DNA from: Lactarius indigo
Taxonomy: Eukaryota > Basidiomycota > Agaricomycetes > Russulales > Russulaceae
DNA length: 64,000 nucleotides
NCBI GenBank assembly: GCA_025766275.1
Contig: JAFKAC010000007.1
Coordinates: forward strand, 1,116,001 to 1,180,000
Reading direction: 5' to 3'
In this document: positions 24,113 through 36,339 of the stretch, piece by piece
Layout of the letters: each line of letters starts with the position of its first letter
Position numbering within the stretch: the first letter of the stretch is position 1
Position numbers and translations under genes: made by a program
Notes under the pieces: generated by a model
Seen by the model: the letters and a program-made list of their open reading frames with translations, nothing else
Told to the model about the DNA's origin: nothing
The model's database searches: none

Positions 24113-24918
24113 ATGATGAACCTGCTCCGCTCGTTCCTCCTCTTTTCCGCCCTCGCTTTCGCTGTCACTCCTTCAGCAGCGCAGTCTTCTGACCCTGGGA
24201 CTCGTACCACCAGCAGTACATCGCCACGTTCGGGGAGCAGTACCAGCAGTTCTACTACCAGCAGCTTGACGTCGTCATCTACCCCCTTTGGGAACCTCAC
24301 CACGACCAACTCACAAGGCTCGACCATCGTCACTTCCATCCCCATCACTATCCCCTTAACCACACCCTCAACAACAACCTCGGCGCCGTACCCAAGCCTT
24401 ACGGGTTACCCTTCATGCGGTCCGTCCAAGACGTTTCCTCCACATTCTACAAGCTGACTTAGTTTTTTTGCCCACCTCTGTCGCGCAGTCACCGACTGTC
24501 TCACATTCGCGGTTGCACGTGCGAACTGCACTAGCATCACCGCCGTCAACTGCTATTGCCCTTCTCGGTATGCCCACTTCTTCGCATTTCGAACGCCCAA
24601 CTGACGCGTATCGCGAACAGGATATTCCCCGATGCGTTGTACACTTGCGTCGCAGGTAACTGTAGCACCAACGTGCCCTCGGCAGAAAACCTCGCGCAGC
24701 AATTCTGCGCGCTCGATAACGTCACTGTCTCCTTTTCCTCCACCGCTGCACCATCCTCATCCTCGTCCCCATCTGCCTCATCGACGACTTCTACCTCTTC
24801 GCTCAGCTCGACGTCGTCGAACGCTGCGTCTCTGTCGTCATGGACCCCCGATATCCGCGGGTGGACTACCATGGTGGCAGGTGCGTGCGGTGCATTGTTC
24901 GGTGCTGCATTGCTATAG
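24113..24918 (+). CDS. CFEM-domain secreted protein, probably GPI-anchored
   Basis: Exons are 24113-24419, 24489-24567 and 24621-24918, giving 227 residues. CFEM domains are fungus-specific eight-cysteine modules of secreted or cell-surface proteins, some of which bind haem or act in host contact. A signal peptide is seen at residues 1-23 (MMNLLRSFLLFSALAFAV, then Ala-rich). A Ser/Thr-rich stretch follows to about 90. The CFEM domain spans about 102-170 with Cys spacing C-x3-C, NC, C-x-C (NCYCP), YTC, GNC and FC, eight in all. A second Ser-rich segment and a C-terminal hydrophobic tail (MVAGACGALFGAALL) fit a GPI-anchor signal. The adjacent ATG at 24116 is an equal alternative start. Confidence 0.85.
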
Positions 24919-25745
24919 CCCCGTTATCGACCTCGTATGGCTTGCTGGACTTCAATCTTCTGGTGATAGTTTAATTTCCTCACAATCCCCTCCCGACGTA
25001 GGACTTTGGGATCGGGACCATCATTATTCTGGCTAATTGGACAGTAGAATGCGCATTATTACTGCTGTGGGATTCTGGCTCGGTTCGTTGGCTGTATGGA
25101 CTCTTTACGAGCGAAATTTTGCAGTCGCGTTGCCATGTCGATACTCGGAATACTCCAAAACTCGACAAAGAATATAATATACCCTAGTAACAATCCACGA
25201 CGACGGTTGCAACCAAGTCACTTCAGTACCGTACACTTTCACTCATCACCGTTCTCTATGTTGGACATAGTGAACCCGGTTTGAGCGCTGACCATCTAGG
25301 GCTCGAAATTTTGTGACTAACTACGGCTCGATTGATGGTCGTCAGTTGCAACCAACCCAAGATGATGTCCAGAAACCAGAGAAAAGGTTCGAAAGTCAGC
25401 GTGTAACGTCAATGAGCCAAAGTGAGAAACAGTCACTAAAACAGCACAGATGTTTTCCACAAACCAAGATACATGATTGAAACCGACGTGTGACTAAGAA
25501 AAAGGAGATGCATGCAGTACAATATGATACACAGACCGGGATCCGAAAAGGCACTTGGACACCCGATCAACGTCAAAAGGCCCAACGCTATGTGCAGTAC
25601 GAAGATCGGAATTGATACAGTGGCTTACAAAGTAACAAAAGCTAGAAGGAAGGGTGACGGATGTTAGCGCACGCGTGTCAGTGACGTATGACGGGAGAAC
25701 GCACATGCTTTACACTACCAAGTTCGAACATCACGTCCCCGCCAA
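24919..25745. other. Convergent intergenic region
   Basis: This lies between the 3' ends of the CFEM gene (+) and the Cys-rich gene (-). No gene, RNA or repeat is recognised. Confidence 0.3.
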
Positions 25746-28337
25746 TCATGTCTCTCCGCCTACACCTACTCTCCCTGTCGCCTGTAAACACACGGGGGCC
25801 GAGCCCGCGAGTGTCGGAGAGTTACCAGCACACGACGTCATCAGTTCCCCGTCGCCATCAGCTGGCCCATCGGCGACGCGCGGACGTTTTCCCGCAGCAA
25901 CGCCAGATAGCGCGGCCTCCTCGGAACCGCGCTTCGAAACCCTGGCAGCTGCGGCTTCGGCGGTGGTCAATGGAGAGTATGAACCATCCAAACGCGTGCG
26001 TTTCGGTGGAGTCCTCAAAGTGCCACTCTCCGCCTCGGCTTGCGTACGAGGATCGTGATCTCCGTGCTCGTGATCACGCTTGCGGGACGAGGGCGTAACT
26101 GCGTCTGCCGTCACTTCCACATATGCTGCCGGGTCCCCGTCAGAATAGTCCGAGTAGATGAGTTCCTCATCATCCTCGTCGTCCTCTTCTTCCTCTTCAT
26201 ATGTGGCCTCTTCGAGACGGATGGTGTTATTGCCTAATGTGGTCTGCTGCTGTTGCGCGCGTTGGGGGAATGTTTCGGGCTGTGAAGGCACGACATGCGT
26301 TGTGTCGGCCGGGCGTACGGTGTCACCGACGTCACGATGGAGCATAGCACGCTCGCAGATCTTGCAGCTACATGCAAACAATGGCGCATACGATTCGCGC
26401 CACACCTGACAGATGGAACAGTATTCAGTATCAACCAGTAGGAATCCTCTACAAATACGCACCTCAATAAATGCTTTAAGGGAGTACGAAGGCATCTCTT
26501 GGGTCGTGGCAGGAACATATGGAATGTCGCGGAGTAAATTAGACGGCTCAGGAGGTCCTATCTCCACGAAAAGTCTCATCCGCGGAACTTCCTCGCGGAG
26601 TGATTCTGCTTCCCCATCCTTCTCCCGCTTATCATCGCTTGGGGGAGGTGACGGGGTCGTCTGCAAGGTTGCCGTGCTCAAAACTGGGCTGGTCGTGTGT
26701 GATGCATCTGATTTGGAGCTCGAACTTGCGTCATCTGGTGGTGTGCCAGGATCTAGATCGCTCTCGTGTGCAGGAGGAGGCTGGCGCAGATTCTTGCTCC
26801 ATGCCCATGCTTGTTGGAGCGCACGTAGTACATCCTCTGAGTCCATCGAAGCAACGACCTTCATCGCCTCGGCACGGCCTTGGCACATGATCCGTTTGAT
26901 GATGTTTTGCATCGCCGGAAGAAGGATCTTGCGAAACTGACGTTCATAGACACGGTACAATTGATCCGCGAGATGGTACGTAGGTGCAGGAGGTACGCGG
27001 AGCGTCGTTGGAGCAGGGTGCACCTGGCCGTCAGCAACTGAAAGTGCCCATGGTGCTGGATGCTCGGCAGGGGGAGGTCGAGGTCGATAACCGTACCAAT
27101 CATCGGCTGGCGAAAGCCAGAGCCCGTCAAGGATCCGTGTGCGGGCCCAGTCTGATTGTGCCATTTCGCGCACGCTGTGCAACTCCTCAGCCATGGCGAG
27201 AGTTTCGTAGTCGTCCGGGTCAACTTCACCACCGGATGCGTCTTCATCGGCACTCTCGTAGCCGTACCCGTTCGTGCGCATATCGAGTCTTTGCTGGGCA
27301 AGCGCATGCTCCATGTGCATTCCAATACGAGTGTGACGGCTCAGCCAGAGCTTTTCTCGCGCAATCTGGACGATGTCGCCGAGAGTGCCCTCACCGGAAT
27401 CGATGAACGCATCGATGCTCTGGCGCACCTCCCAGTCGAGCGAGGACCAGTATGGAGTTCCGCTTGCAGAAACTTCGCGATCGGGTGCAGCGACGCCCAT
27501 ACGCCGCCAAAGCCATTCACTGCGACAGCTACGACATGTCGTCGCAACGGCAGGCCAGGTTTCGACGTCTTCATTTTCGACGCAACCGACTGCGGCGACT
27601 TCGGCGGTGAAAATGTCGTAACGGGGAGGAGCCTCGCGCAAACACAACCCACAATATGCGCTTTTCCGATGTTCGCGACAGGTGAGGATGGTACCCATGA
27701 ACGGGACGACGACGGCGCGTTTTGCCAGGGCAAGACCAACGTTCGTTCCAGGATTGTTGATTCTGCAAACATAACAAGAGCACTGGGTGATGATACGAAA
27801 CTGGTGGTATGGCGAGATGCGGTGTGGAGTGGATGTATTGTCGTTGCTCTGGGTGAAGGCATGCTGTGCGAGGGTCTCAAGGGGGTCTACCGCACAACAA
27901 GCATGGTTCCAAAAGCGATGCCATTCGACTGGAGACAAAGATCAGGGTGGGAGCACGCGCTAGGACGCGATTGTAGCTCACGCGCAGAGCCCCAAGAAGG
28001 ACACACTGTCATCAACTTTTCGAGGACAAACGCGTCCCGAAAGACGGTATAGACGATACGGTGTGGCCAATTCTCACTGAGGTCCCATGTGGCCGGACAG
28101 TGGCTAGAAGTAGACACGTCTAGGATATAATGTGTGGCGATGAGCCTGAAGAGAGATATTTGGAAAACCAAGGATCGAGGAGAAGAGGAGAACAGACCTG
28201 ACGATCTCGGGGGGTAGTTGTGACCAAGGCCTCACGCCAGTTGAGGATTTGCCCTTGTTTAGCGAGAGTTGCGAATTTGTTGTATCGAGCATTGGCTTGT
28301 CACGGAAGAGCGCGACGTCGGTCACGACCTTGCTCAT
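25746..28337 (-). CDS. F-box-like, Cys-rich protein of unknown function
   Basis: Exons are 28337-28198, 28145-27982 and 27928-25746, giving 828 residues if no further intron is removed. A 57-bp in-frame GT-AG intron (26462-26406) is likely and would leave 809. The N-terminus carries WSQLPPEIVRLIATHYI, an F-box-like start that would suggest a substrate adaptor for SCF ubiquitin ligases; this is inference from one motif. Paired cysteines follow (CSCYVC, CREH, YCGLC, CRSC and later CSCKIC) and could form zinc sites. The C-terminal third has an acidic run of about 13 Glu/Asp and basic clusters such as PPKRTRLD that look like nuclear signals. No catalytic domain is recognised. ATG 28337 was preferred over upstream non-ATG codons. 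Confidence 0.65.
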
Positions 28338-28420
28338 CTCATGACATGGGGGGCGACTCGCCACTCCTTTCTCCGATTCAATCGCTGTTTAAATTTCAGC
28401 CACACCCACAACCTTATCTA

Positions 28421-29028
28421 CTATAAAATTACTGTCACATAGATCCTGTACGGTGTACTGCGTAAAAACGCTTGCAGCCATCGGAAGTCTGCCTCTCGGT
28501 TGATCTCCAACACTCGCCCCTCCACGTTCGTGACCGGTTCGTTCCACGAAATGTAGCCTCGTTCTTGCAGTGTCGCCAGTACTTGCAATACCCATGACGG
28601 TCGCACACCGTCTTTTCTTCCGCTTAGCGCCGCATTTCCAACCTCCTCAAACTCGCTCTGGTCCAAACCACCGACATATGCTCCGACCTTGCAATATCCT
28701 AGCAACTGCGAAGTTTTCCCACGAGAGCTGGGTGGCTGGGAAGGTACTTCTCGGTGTGGCGGCGCGGTCCCATGGCGGGAGGATGGTCTCGAAGGCGCTT
28801 TAGGTATCGGTGTTGGTAGCCGGGTTATCGTACCAGCTGGGTCGATATAGATGAGTGCCCACTGGTATTTTCCTTCCTGGTGCAAAGAGTGCGTCTCGAT
28901 GTAAAGAGCGTCGCAGTCGAACTTGAAGGACTGTGTGCTGAATGTATCCTGTATCTAGTGTTCAGCCCGGACTGGGCCAGAGGGTGTGTGCAAGAGCAAG
29001 GGGAAAGACAAGAGCGGTCACTCACCAT
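28421..29028 (-). CDS. Small protein of unknown function with ATG-only first exon
   Basis: Exon 1 (29028-29026) contributes only the ATG. A 77-bp intron (29025-28949, gtgagt...tacag) joins it to exon 2 (28948-28421), giving 176 residues that start MDTFSTQSFKFDCDALYIET. The N-terminal 45 residues (HQEGKYQWALIYIDPAGTITR) look like a compact beta-rich segment. A Pro/Ser/Arg-rich linker follows, then a helical C-terminus with SEFEEVGNAALSGR and PSWVLQVLATLQERGYI. I do not recognise the family. Without the first intron the frame has no good ATG upstream of residue 23, which is why this unusual model is preferred. Confidence 0.6.
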
Positions 29029-32000
29029 GACACGAGAATAATTGGGAGGGAAGGGCGATTCAAAGTTAAAAGGTCAGGCACAGGATTGAGGAGAGAGAGG
29101 AAGAGTTGGTGAAAGACAGATGACGAGTGCTGGGATAGACCCAAATCGGTTAATTTATTCTTCGGGGGGGGGAATCACACCATGCGCCCCCAACGAACAC
29201 GCCTCACTGCAGGTGGTGGAGCAGTGGTGGAGCAGATTTTGATAAGCCTACCCTTTTTTGACACACCATGTCACACCAACCGGGCATGAGGCGCCACCGG
29301 TTAGAGTGATCCGTGCACCCCCACAATCCGCTTCCCTTTGCCCGCGCCACACGTGTTCCTCCTTCCGAACTTTCCCCCTTAGTCGGTGCCTCTCAGTGAC
29401 GTCAATCCTGCTTGCTCGATCTCCCTGTGTTTAATCCTAAAAAGGCGTCAAGCGTCCTCCATGGGTTCAAGTGCAACCCAACTCACTCGATTGACCTTCA
29501 CGTTGTTTGGGGGTGTGCTGATGATCTTATGCTTCTTTTTTTTTTTCATCGATTAGTACCGTGCGCGTCAGCAAATAACCCTCATGATGCACTTCACACC
29601 CACATACACTTTAAAACTTGATTTTAGGCTTCTACCCACAGTTTATTTGATTTATTTTTACCCCTGAATCGTTCGTCGTGTCCTTTGTTCCAGTTCTATA
29701 GATGATAATATACTTGTGCACCGGCCGAGTGAACAGTGCAAAATCTAGAGACCCATCACGTGGGAAAAGCAAATATCGGTCATGTCTCGGATCAAAGCCG
29801 GATAACGGTCCAGGGGGCAAAGGCACATTGCAATGATACTGTTATGGCATTCAGGTAGGTTCTAACTCGACTTAGTTGTCCCCTGTCGTTCAACAATCAG
29901 AACACGGGACGTTTCCTGCCCCAGCTTCATCATTCCCAAGAGCACTTGCAGTCTGTATTGTACTTCCTTAGAAGAGCCCGCTCGAACCGGACCCTCTCGG
30001 AACAGACGGACTCATTTGACTCTTCCGCGGACATCATCATCCACGAACACATCCACCTCACTACCACCGACTCACTCGAATCGGGGAAACCTAAATGGTT
30101 TAATTTATCAATAATGACCTCCGCCCTCGCGCCTCGGCGACTGAGTTTCTATTTGGATTCACTCGTAAACGAGAACAGGGTGCTCTGAATGCAGTTCCCG
30201 AGGAATCGATACCTCCTTTAGCGCTGACGCTCCGCCACTAATGTAGGTATCCACCACTCCACGGTTTCTTGACGCGACTAAGACTGTAGTCGGGAACACC
30301 CCACAGAGGTCAAGGTTTCGTCGCCGTGCCTTCGTCCGATTCGCGCCGCTGGCCTTCCACACCTGTCTCGCCGATCCGTGGTGCCTTCCATATGCGATCT
30401 GGTGGCATGCGAATTCTCCGAGTAAGCAGTTTCGTCAGTTAAAGCCTCCGTGGGGCCAACCCACCGTTCCTTAACACTTCCTTTACCAATTACTCCCACG
30501 GACCGGCGAAACACATACTCGTTCCTCGTTCGCTGGCCCTGATACGGTCACTTTCTGCCCCTGGTGGTGGGTGTGGTGAGAAATGAACACTACACGGCCA
30601 CTTCGCGTCATTCACTGTGATAGTGGGGCGACTCATCGTTCTCAAGCGAGCAGCGTCAGCCCCTCCGTTGCATTGACATCGGGTTATTGTTGGCGGCCAC
30701 TTTCTGACTCCCGCCCTTCATTCCTACCTTTCCGTTCAGCAAGGCGAAGTGCGGTTCGACCCTGATCAATCTCGGCTTGACTGTTTGTCCATCAGTACCC
30801 TCAACTGCCTATTTCGGTCGTTCTCGGTGCTTGGCCTCATCCCTGACTCACATCCAGATAACACATAAATCAATATCACGGACTTGAGCCCAACAAGGGC
30901 CTGCGCAGTTTTCAGGCGGCGGCAATTGGCGCAGGCTTCCCAAGATCTGTCATGGCCCTCTCTCTTCTCCAACCATACGACTCCAATACTTTCATGTCTG
31001 CTGGTGGTCTTCCGTTGCCCTGTCCCTGGTCATTCAAACAAGACCAAGATTCGAAATAAAGCCCATGAGGTGGCTTGTTTTGGCAGCCCCCGTCATCCTA
31101 CTGATTCAGGGGATTGAATGGCAACATAACAGATGTTCTCAGCTCCTCACATCGCCTTCGTTGTTTTGGTCTCGGTGGTGAATATTTTTTCTATGTCCGT
31201 ATTTCATTCACGGCCTGTCTCGAGTCCACAGACACAAATATACACCAACACCAACCACCCTTTCAAGGTGTTCACCAGCGAAGACCGTCAAACTCTTCCC
31301 GTGGATACTAGTTCTGGTATTTTCCCTCTGAATATTCCGACTCTTCTTTGGACAATCACCCTACGCACTGCTCCACATTATTATAGCCTGTTCACAGCAT
31401 TCAGTCTTGAGAAATATATTAAGCTGAGCGCAGCAATGACCCTCTGTGCTACCTATTCAGCCACTTATGGGCTAGTTTTTACTCGACTTTCAAAGTTTGA
31501 AAAAAAGAATTCGGCAAAGCTGCGCGCGCGTGCCAATGTGCTGCTGCCAGTACTACAGTACCCGCGTTTCAATACAAATCGACATAGTGCATCCGCGCGA
31601 TAACCGGATGCATTACTTGGCTACGGTTCTTCCTTCTAATGCTGACCCATTTTCGCGGTCCTTCTTTCTTCTTTTTGCTTCAGTCCATGTTCGTGTGCGC
31701 TTGGCCAATGTGTCACACGCTCATTTACCCCATCATAAGTCGCGATATCGCGTCATCGATGTCGTTCGCAGAAAAAGTGTTGCACATCGCAATACGGACT
31801 CACTTAGATGTGTCCCCAGTTGCCGAAGTGCAGACCTTTTTTTTGGTTTGATGGTGCGCCGTGAGTTACAAAACCTACGTGGGACCTAGACTACCACGTG
31901 CTAACTATCCGGCAGACTCTCGTAGGAACACCATAATTTATTCCGGTGCTCTGATACTTATAGCTTTAAAAGAGCGGTGATGTGCGACAGATGTATTAAG

Positions 32001-32052
32001 TGTGCTATATAATGAACCCCCGTCCCCAGACAGGTCCTAGTCACCCGGCCCT
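29029..32052. other. 3 kb without a recognisable gene
   Basis: Both strands were read. Frames of 60-156 codons occur (for example 29946-30188 and 31133-31603), but none shows a domain, a chain of plausible exons or a signal peptide followed by a mature protein. A short direct repeat gtggtggagcag occurs at about 29212-29236. No tRNA-like fold or LTR ends are seen. It could hold regulatory DNA or old transposon debris. Confidence 0.4.
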
Positions 32053-34036
32053 CTATGAGCTACCTTTGACCACCGTGCCGTCTGTTTTGCCATGATCCCC
32101 TCCTAGTCCAGCATCATTTTTACCATCGCCCGGAGCAGGTGGCGGGGGAGGGCCGCCGCCGAGTGTCGCTGCAACGCTGGCCCACAGCGGTCCGCTCAGA
32201 GCATTTGCCTGGGCTTGACGGTCTGCCTCGATGAGAGCATCAAATTCGCCCTTATGCTCGCGGATGTACTTCTGCTCCTCCCGGTAGAAGTTCTGGGCCT
32301 CGCGGCGCTTGGCCTCGAGGTACGTCAAGGGAAGCGGAGATGCATGCTAGAATTTTTGGTTTCGCAGAGCAAGGAATGAGCAGGGATGGGTGGAAGGGTG
32401 GAAGGACGGTGAGGGTACTGACCTTCTCTGAGTTGCTGGAGAATAGAGAACTGACGGTAAAGCCGCCGCTGCTCAAACCCTGCCAAAACGTTATTACCCT
32501 ACGCGTACACGACCAAAAGCGCCTGTGTTTACCTTTCCGCCTCCCCGAGCCTTCCACTCCTCGATGAAGGCTCTTTTGCTTTCCGCCTCCTTCTCAGCGT
32601 ACTCGAGTGGGATGTGCTTGCCCTCATATGCCTTGAGGATCGCACGCACGTCCGGTGGTTTGTAGATGCCGATAGCTACCATCCCGGTGTCGTCAGTTCA
32701 GAAAGGAAGAGCAGTCAGGCAGGTCTCACATTCAAGGAAGGGTATGAATTCAATGAGCCCTTTGTCCCCAGGCTCGCCCTTCCATGGTTTCAAAATAATG
32801 GCATTTTCTGGGTTGGTTACCACGTGCTCAGGATGCGTGTCGAGCTGTATGCATACAAAGGCGTCAACCTAGTAAATATAATGCGTAGATATCTGGGTAC
32901 GCACTATGATGACACGCTCGAGCGGCCGGTTGAGGTATGATAAATCCTTCACTGGACCATTCTCGGAGCTGCGCGTGGACTCGCGGAAGAGCTTGTACAT
33001 GATAAAGAAGTTGTACGGATCCAGCTTTTCGATAACTGGCAGCGCGGTCTGTAACACGTTTCAGTAAGTAGAAAGCTTTCTAAATGAAAGGAGGGGGGGG
33101 GTCGTACATAATGATGCTGCGTCGTGAAAATGACAATCTCATAGAATTGGGAGAGATACGCGAGGAAGTAGTCAACACCTGGGCGTTTGGCTGTACGCCA
33201 GCCATGTTGACGCTGAAAGACGTTGTCAGTGTGATTGGAAGGGGAATTAAAAGCGAAGGTCGTGACAGCACTCACGTCCCAAGTACTTGTTACCAATAAA
33301 TCATCGATAGACAGTAGCAAAGTATAAGGCTTTTGATGAGGGGCTGGAAGCATGGGCGGGAGGAGTTCCTGCCAGATTGGTTTTGAGAAGTACTAGAGAG
33401 CACGATCAGAGGCAGGTAACTCGTCATCGCGATAACAGGGAGCATACGTCAAACATTGACGAGAGGCGGCCGGATGTACGACCCCACCGTGAATCTGGGA
33501 CCGCTTCCCCTCTCTATATGAAGGTGAATATTGACAAGAGCGGTATTGCGTGTCAGCATACGCACCGACTTCCTCTCCACGAGTTCTTCCTCAGTCCACT
33601 CACGCCCAAGGTAGACCCCCCCGGCGAGCAATCCGATAGCAAAGAGGCCAAAACTGACGCGACCCAACTGCTTACGGCGTCGCTCTATGCTAGACAAGCT
33701 ATCTTTGGAAGATTTGGCACCCGTGCGCTCTCGTTCTGCGCCAGGTTCCGGTGGGGCGAAGTCGAGCGAAAGCATTGCTGGTGGAGTAGGAAGAGGAGTT
33801 TGGGGGGTGCTTGACTTGGACACCTTCGATCGATCAACGGTGGAAGGAGGGGGGGAGGGGGCGTGTGCATAGGTGTTGTCGGGCTGGGAAGATCCAGGAG
33901 TCGCGGCTTTCGCACCATGCGCTGTCTTTTTGGTGTGATTCGGCCCATGCTTCGCAGAGAACGAGCGAGCTATATGAGACGAAGACGAAGCGGTTGCCAC
34001 GCGGTGAGCGGTGCGGGCGAGGAGAGCCGAATGCAT
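32053..34036 (-). CDS. TIM50: Mitochondrial import receptor subunit Tim50
   Basis: Nine exons are 34036-33566, 33513-33448, 33392-33276, 33212-33108, 33048-32905, 32844-32730, 32675-32533, 32479-32423 and 32346-32053. They total 1512 nt, or 503 residues, usual for fungal Tim50. Tim50 is the inner-membrane receptor of the TIM23 translocase: it takes presequence proteins from the TOM complex and helps keep the channel closed. Seen: an Arg/Ser/Ala-rich presequence (residues 1-30), a transmembrane helix about 127-144 ([18 protein letters not shown]), then the FCP1/NLI-like domain. That domain contains [59 protein letters not shown] and a final [20 protein letters not shown]. The phosphatase motif is degenerate, as expected for Tim50. 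A Pro/Gly-rich end closes it. ATG 34036 gives the presequence. Confidence 0.93.
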
Positions 34037-34193
34037 CGAGTGAGCAATGAAGGCGAACACCCGAACCAAAAACGTCGCGCGACGGAAACAAACCCTCTAT
34101 TCACCGGCTACTCGGGCCGAAATATTCCATCCCACCGTCGAGTAACTTCGTCTCGGGGGTATGAAATCTTCGTACAAGGTTGTATTTAAGGTC

Positions 34194-34750
34194 TCAAACG
34201 TCCAAGGAAGGAATATCCGCGGCGTCGTACACTCCTTTGACTGTAGACTTATCACAACTCCCAACTGCTTTTGGCCCATTCGGCTGGGGCTTGAACGCCT
34301 TTGCCAGCGCCTTTGCCAGTGGTTCCATTGGTAGCAATCCATAATTCTCCACGACGGCTTCCCACTTTTGACCATCTACAAACTCCTGCTTTCTTGGTTC
34401 CTCCGAATTGATCTTGGCGAAGGATTCTGGGTTCCGCTATATCTTCTGTTAGAACGCGTCAGCTAAGCTCTTCCAATCAGTCACACTCTTCTTCTGTTGA
34501 AGTGAGTTCTATTCTTACCTTATCGATTGTCCATTTTATACATCCCGTATATTCTGGTACTGAGCGGATGTTGTGCAATCGCGCGCGACGTCCTGATATT
34601 TTCACTTACTTACTGTCTCGATTCTCACCACCTACGCTGTTCCGCGGAAGTGGATAAGAAATTTATTTTCGTATACTTACAGTATAAAAGGTCTCGTATT
34701 TTCGTATCGTAGAACCTCAGTATCTGCTCTAGTGTGCGCAGATTCTGAGT
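34194..34750 (-). CDS. 3' exons of an unrecognised gene
   Basis: The last exon is 34436-34194 (80 codons plus TGA) and reads RNPESFAKINSEEP, KWEAVVENYGLLPMEPL, AKALAKAFKPQPNGPK, VYDAADIPSLDV. A GTAAGA...ATATAG intron (34518-34437) joins it to 34559-34519 (PEYTGCIKWTIDK). Further short exons upstream, to about 34750, can be chained through consensus GTAAGT donors, but I cannot fix a start codon. Read straight through, the splice region shows stops, so a spliced model is needed. The composition is protein-like and the reading phase closes. I do not know the family. It lies on the same strand as TIM50 and ends 158 bp before its ATG. Confidence 0.45.
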
Positions 34751-34841
34751 GCCTTGTCCGTTCGTACAGACACAGGCGGCGCACGCGTCCGAACTTATTT
34801 ATTACTCACTACCCTACTTTATATTTCCGAGCGTCCATACC

Positions 34842-36122
34842 TTAAAAGACCTTCTTCCTCGTCGGCTTGGCTAGAAAGCCCCACCCATCATCCGCAACCT
34901 TTGTGGTCTGTTGTTCTTTGGCTGCCTGCTCAGTGTTCTCCCCTTGTGCGGTAGTTGGCATTCCCTATTGTCACGTGTCTCATCAGTCGCACGCATCACG
35001 TCAACGACCAGAACTTACAATATTCCAACCAGGACTCCAACCACTTTCTCCCTCAACGGGTTCTGTCACCGCGATCTCTGATATGTCGCCTTCTGAAAGA
35101 CAGGCGGTCGCATATATTGGCAATTGCTCAGTAACCTCAGGCGTTGGGCTTGCTGGTGCGACTTCGTTACCCGCAGCAGGAACGGGCGTCCCAACTTGCC
35201 GCATCGCCTCCACGCGGCGTGAGATTTCGGCTGCACTCACTCCGAATGGAATTGCCTTGCTGCGGATGTCTTCCCGTACGGTAGCGACGAGCACTACATC
35301 CTCAATATTCATTCCACGGGCTTCGTCCAGATTAAGGGGTGTTTTCCTTTCGCACAGCGCAGTTAATGCGGGAACAACCCAATGATCCACTGTGTATGTT
35401 CGAGCGAGGACGAGCCGATCGTATGATGTCGGTGGGTTGATCGTTCTCAATGCCAACTTGCGAAGTGAACCGAAGCCCCAGCGCGTGGATAGGTGGAGAA
35501 CCGATCTCCACTGTTCGTATGAAAGGTCGCGCTCTTCAAAATTTCTAGCACATGTATATGCCTCGATAAACAGAAACAGGAGAAGATAGAGAGAACTCAC
35601 TCGGGATATAAGATAGAGAGAAAGGCATCGAAGTCCTTGCGTTCGACATCCCCTAACGAAATGGTGGTCGATGAAGTCTCGTAGTCACGAACGCCGAGCC
35701 GGGCAAATCGAGTGGAGAAGTACACAGAGTCGCGAGAGAAGAAATAGCGATGAACACAGTAGAGAAAGCCGTCGACCTGGAACTTATCAGTACATTGGTG
35801 GCATATATGATGTAAGATGACGAACTAAAAATGTGACATTGCCATCCTTGAAGAAGTATTTGCTATGTTGTTGGGAGTCACCGCTTTTCAGGCGTTCGTC
35901 ATCTGGTGTCTCGCTCCTACATGTCTCCACCCCTAGAAAGCTCGCAGGTCTTGCTGTGGGCTCAGCAGAACGAATCCTCGAAGCTTCAGGGTTAATTGGA
36001 GATTTCGCGTTTGGATCTGAGAGTAAAGACTCGATCGGAACAACGGAGGGAGCATCTCTACTCGATACGATAGGAGAGATATTTACTTCGTTCCACCCCC
36101 AGGAGACCATATGAGGTGCCAT
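34842..36122 (-). CDS. BTB/POZ domain protein
   Basis: Exons are 36122-35826, 35776-35601, 35544-35019 and 34964-34842, giving 373 residues. The N-terminus (MAPHMVSWGWNEVNIS) is Ser/Pro-rich. The BTB core runs about 85-265 with KYFFKDGNVTFLV, LYCVHRYFFSRDS, DFDAFLSILYPE, WRSVLHLSTRWGF and LNLDEARGMNIEDV. The last exon encodes ADDGWGFLAKPTRKKVF, matching the ADDEWGIPVK-Lys end of the gene at 9540; this shared signature supports the splice at 35018/34965. Its nearest relative here is the gene at 40894-42140, with which it also shares upstream sequence. No lesion is seen. Confidence 0.78.
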
Positions 36123-36339
36123 TAGAGCAGGGTTATCTGTCAGTGATCCTAATCCATGATCATTTTATGATATGGCATCTAGCGCCCGTACCACGTCCCT
36201 AAATGAGGGTAGGAACTTTCTAGTTGGGCATGGGTTCCCGGTCGCAGCAGCCTGTGAGCTTCCCCCGTCCCATGAGAGATTTTGTGCCCGTTCGGGCTCG
36301 TTATACTGGCTGCGGCTGCGGCCCCAGCTAGCCCATGGA

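Noticed and set aside
27156..28052. 298-codon plus-strand frame opposite the F-box-like gene
   Set aside because: The minus-strand gene has consistent introns and Cys motifs; the plus frame has none.
31133..31603. 156-codon frame with a hydrophobic start, considered as a secreted or membrane protein
   Set aside because: The rest has no recognisable fold, and no splice partners were found.
34437..34518. In-frame stops near the partial gene, first read as C-to-T (RIP-like) damage
   Set aside because: A consensus GTAAGA...ATATAG intron removes the stops and keeps frame, so no mutation need be assumed.
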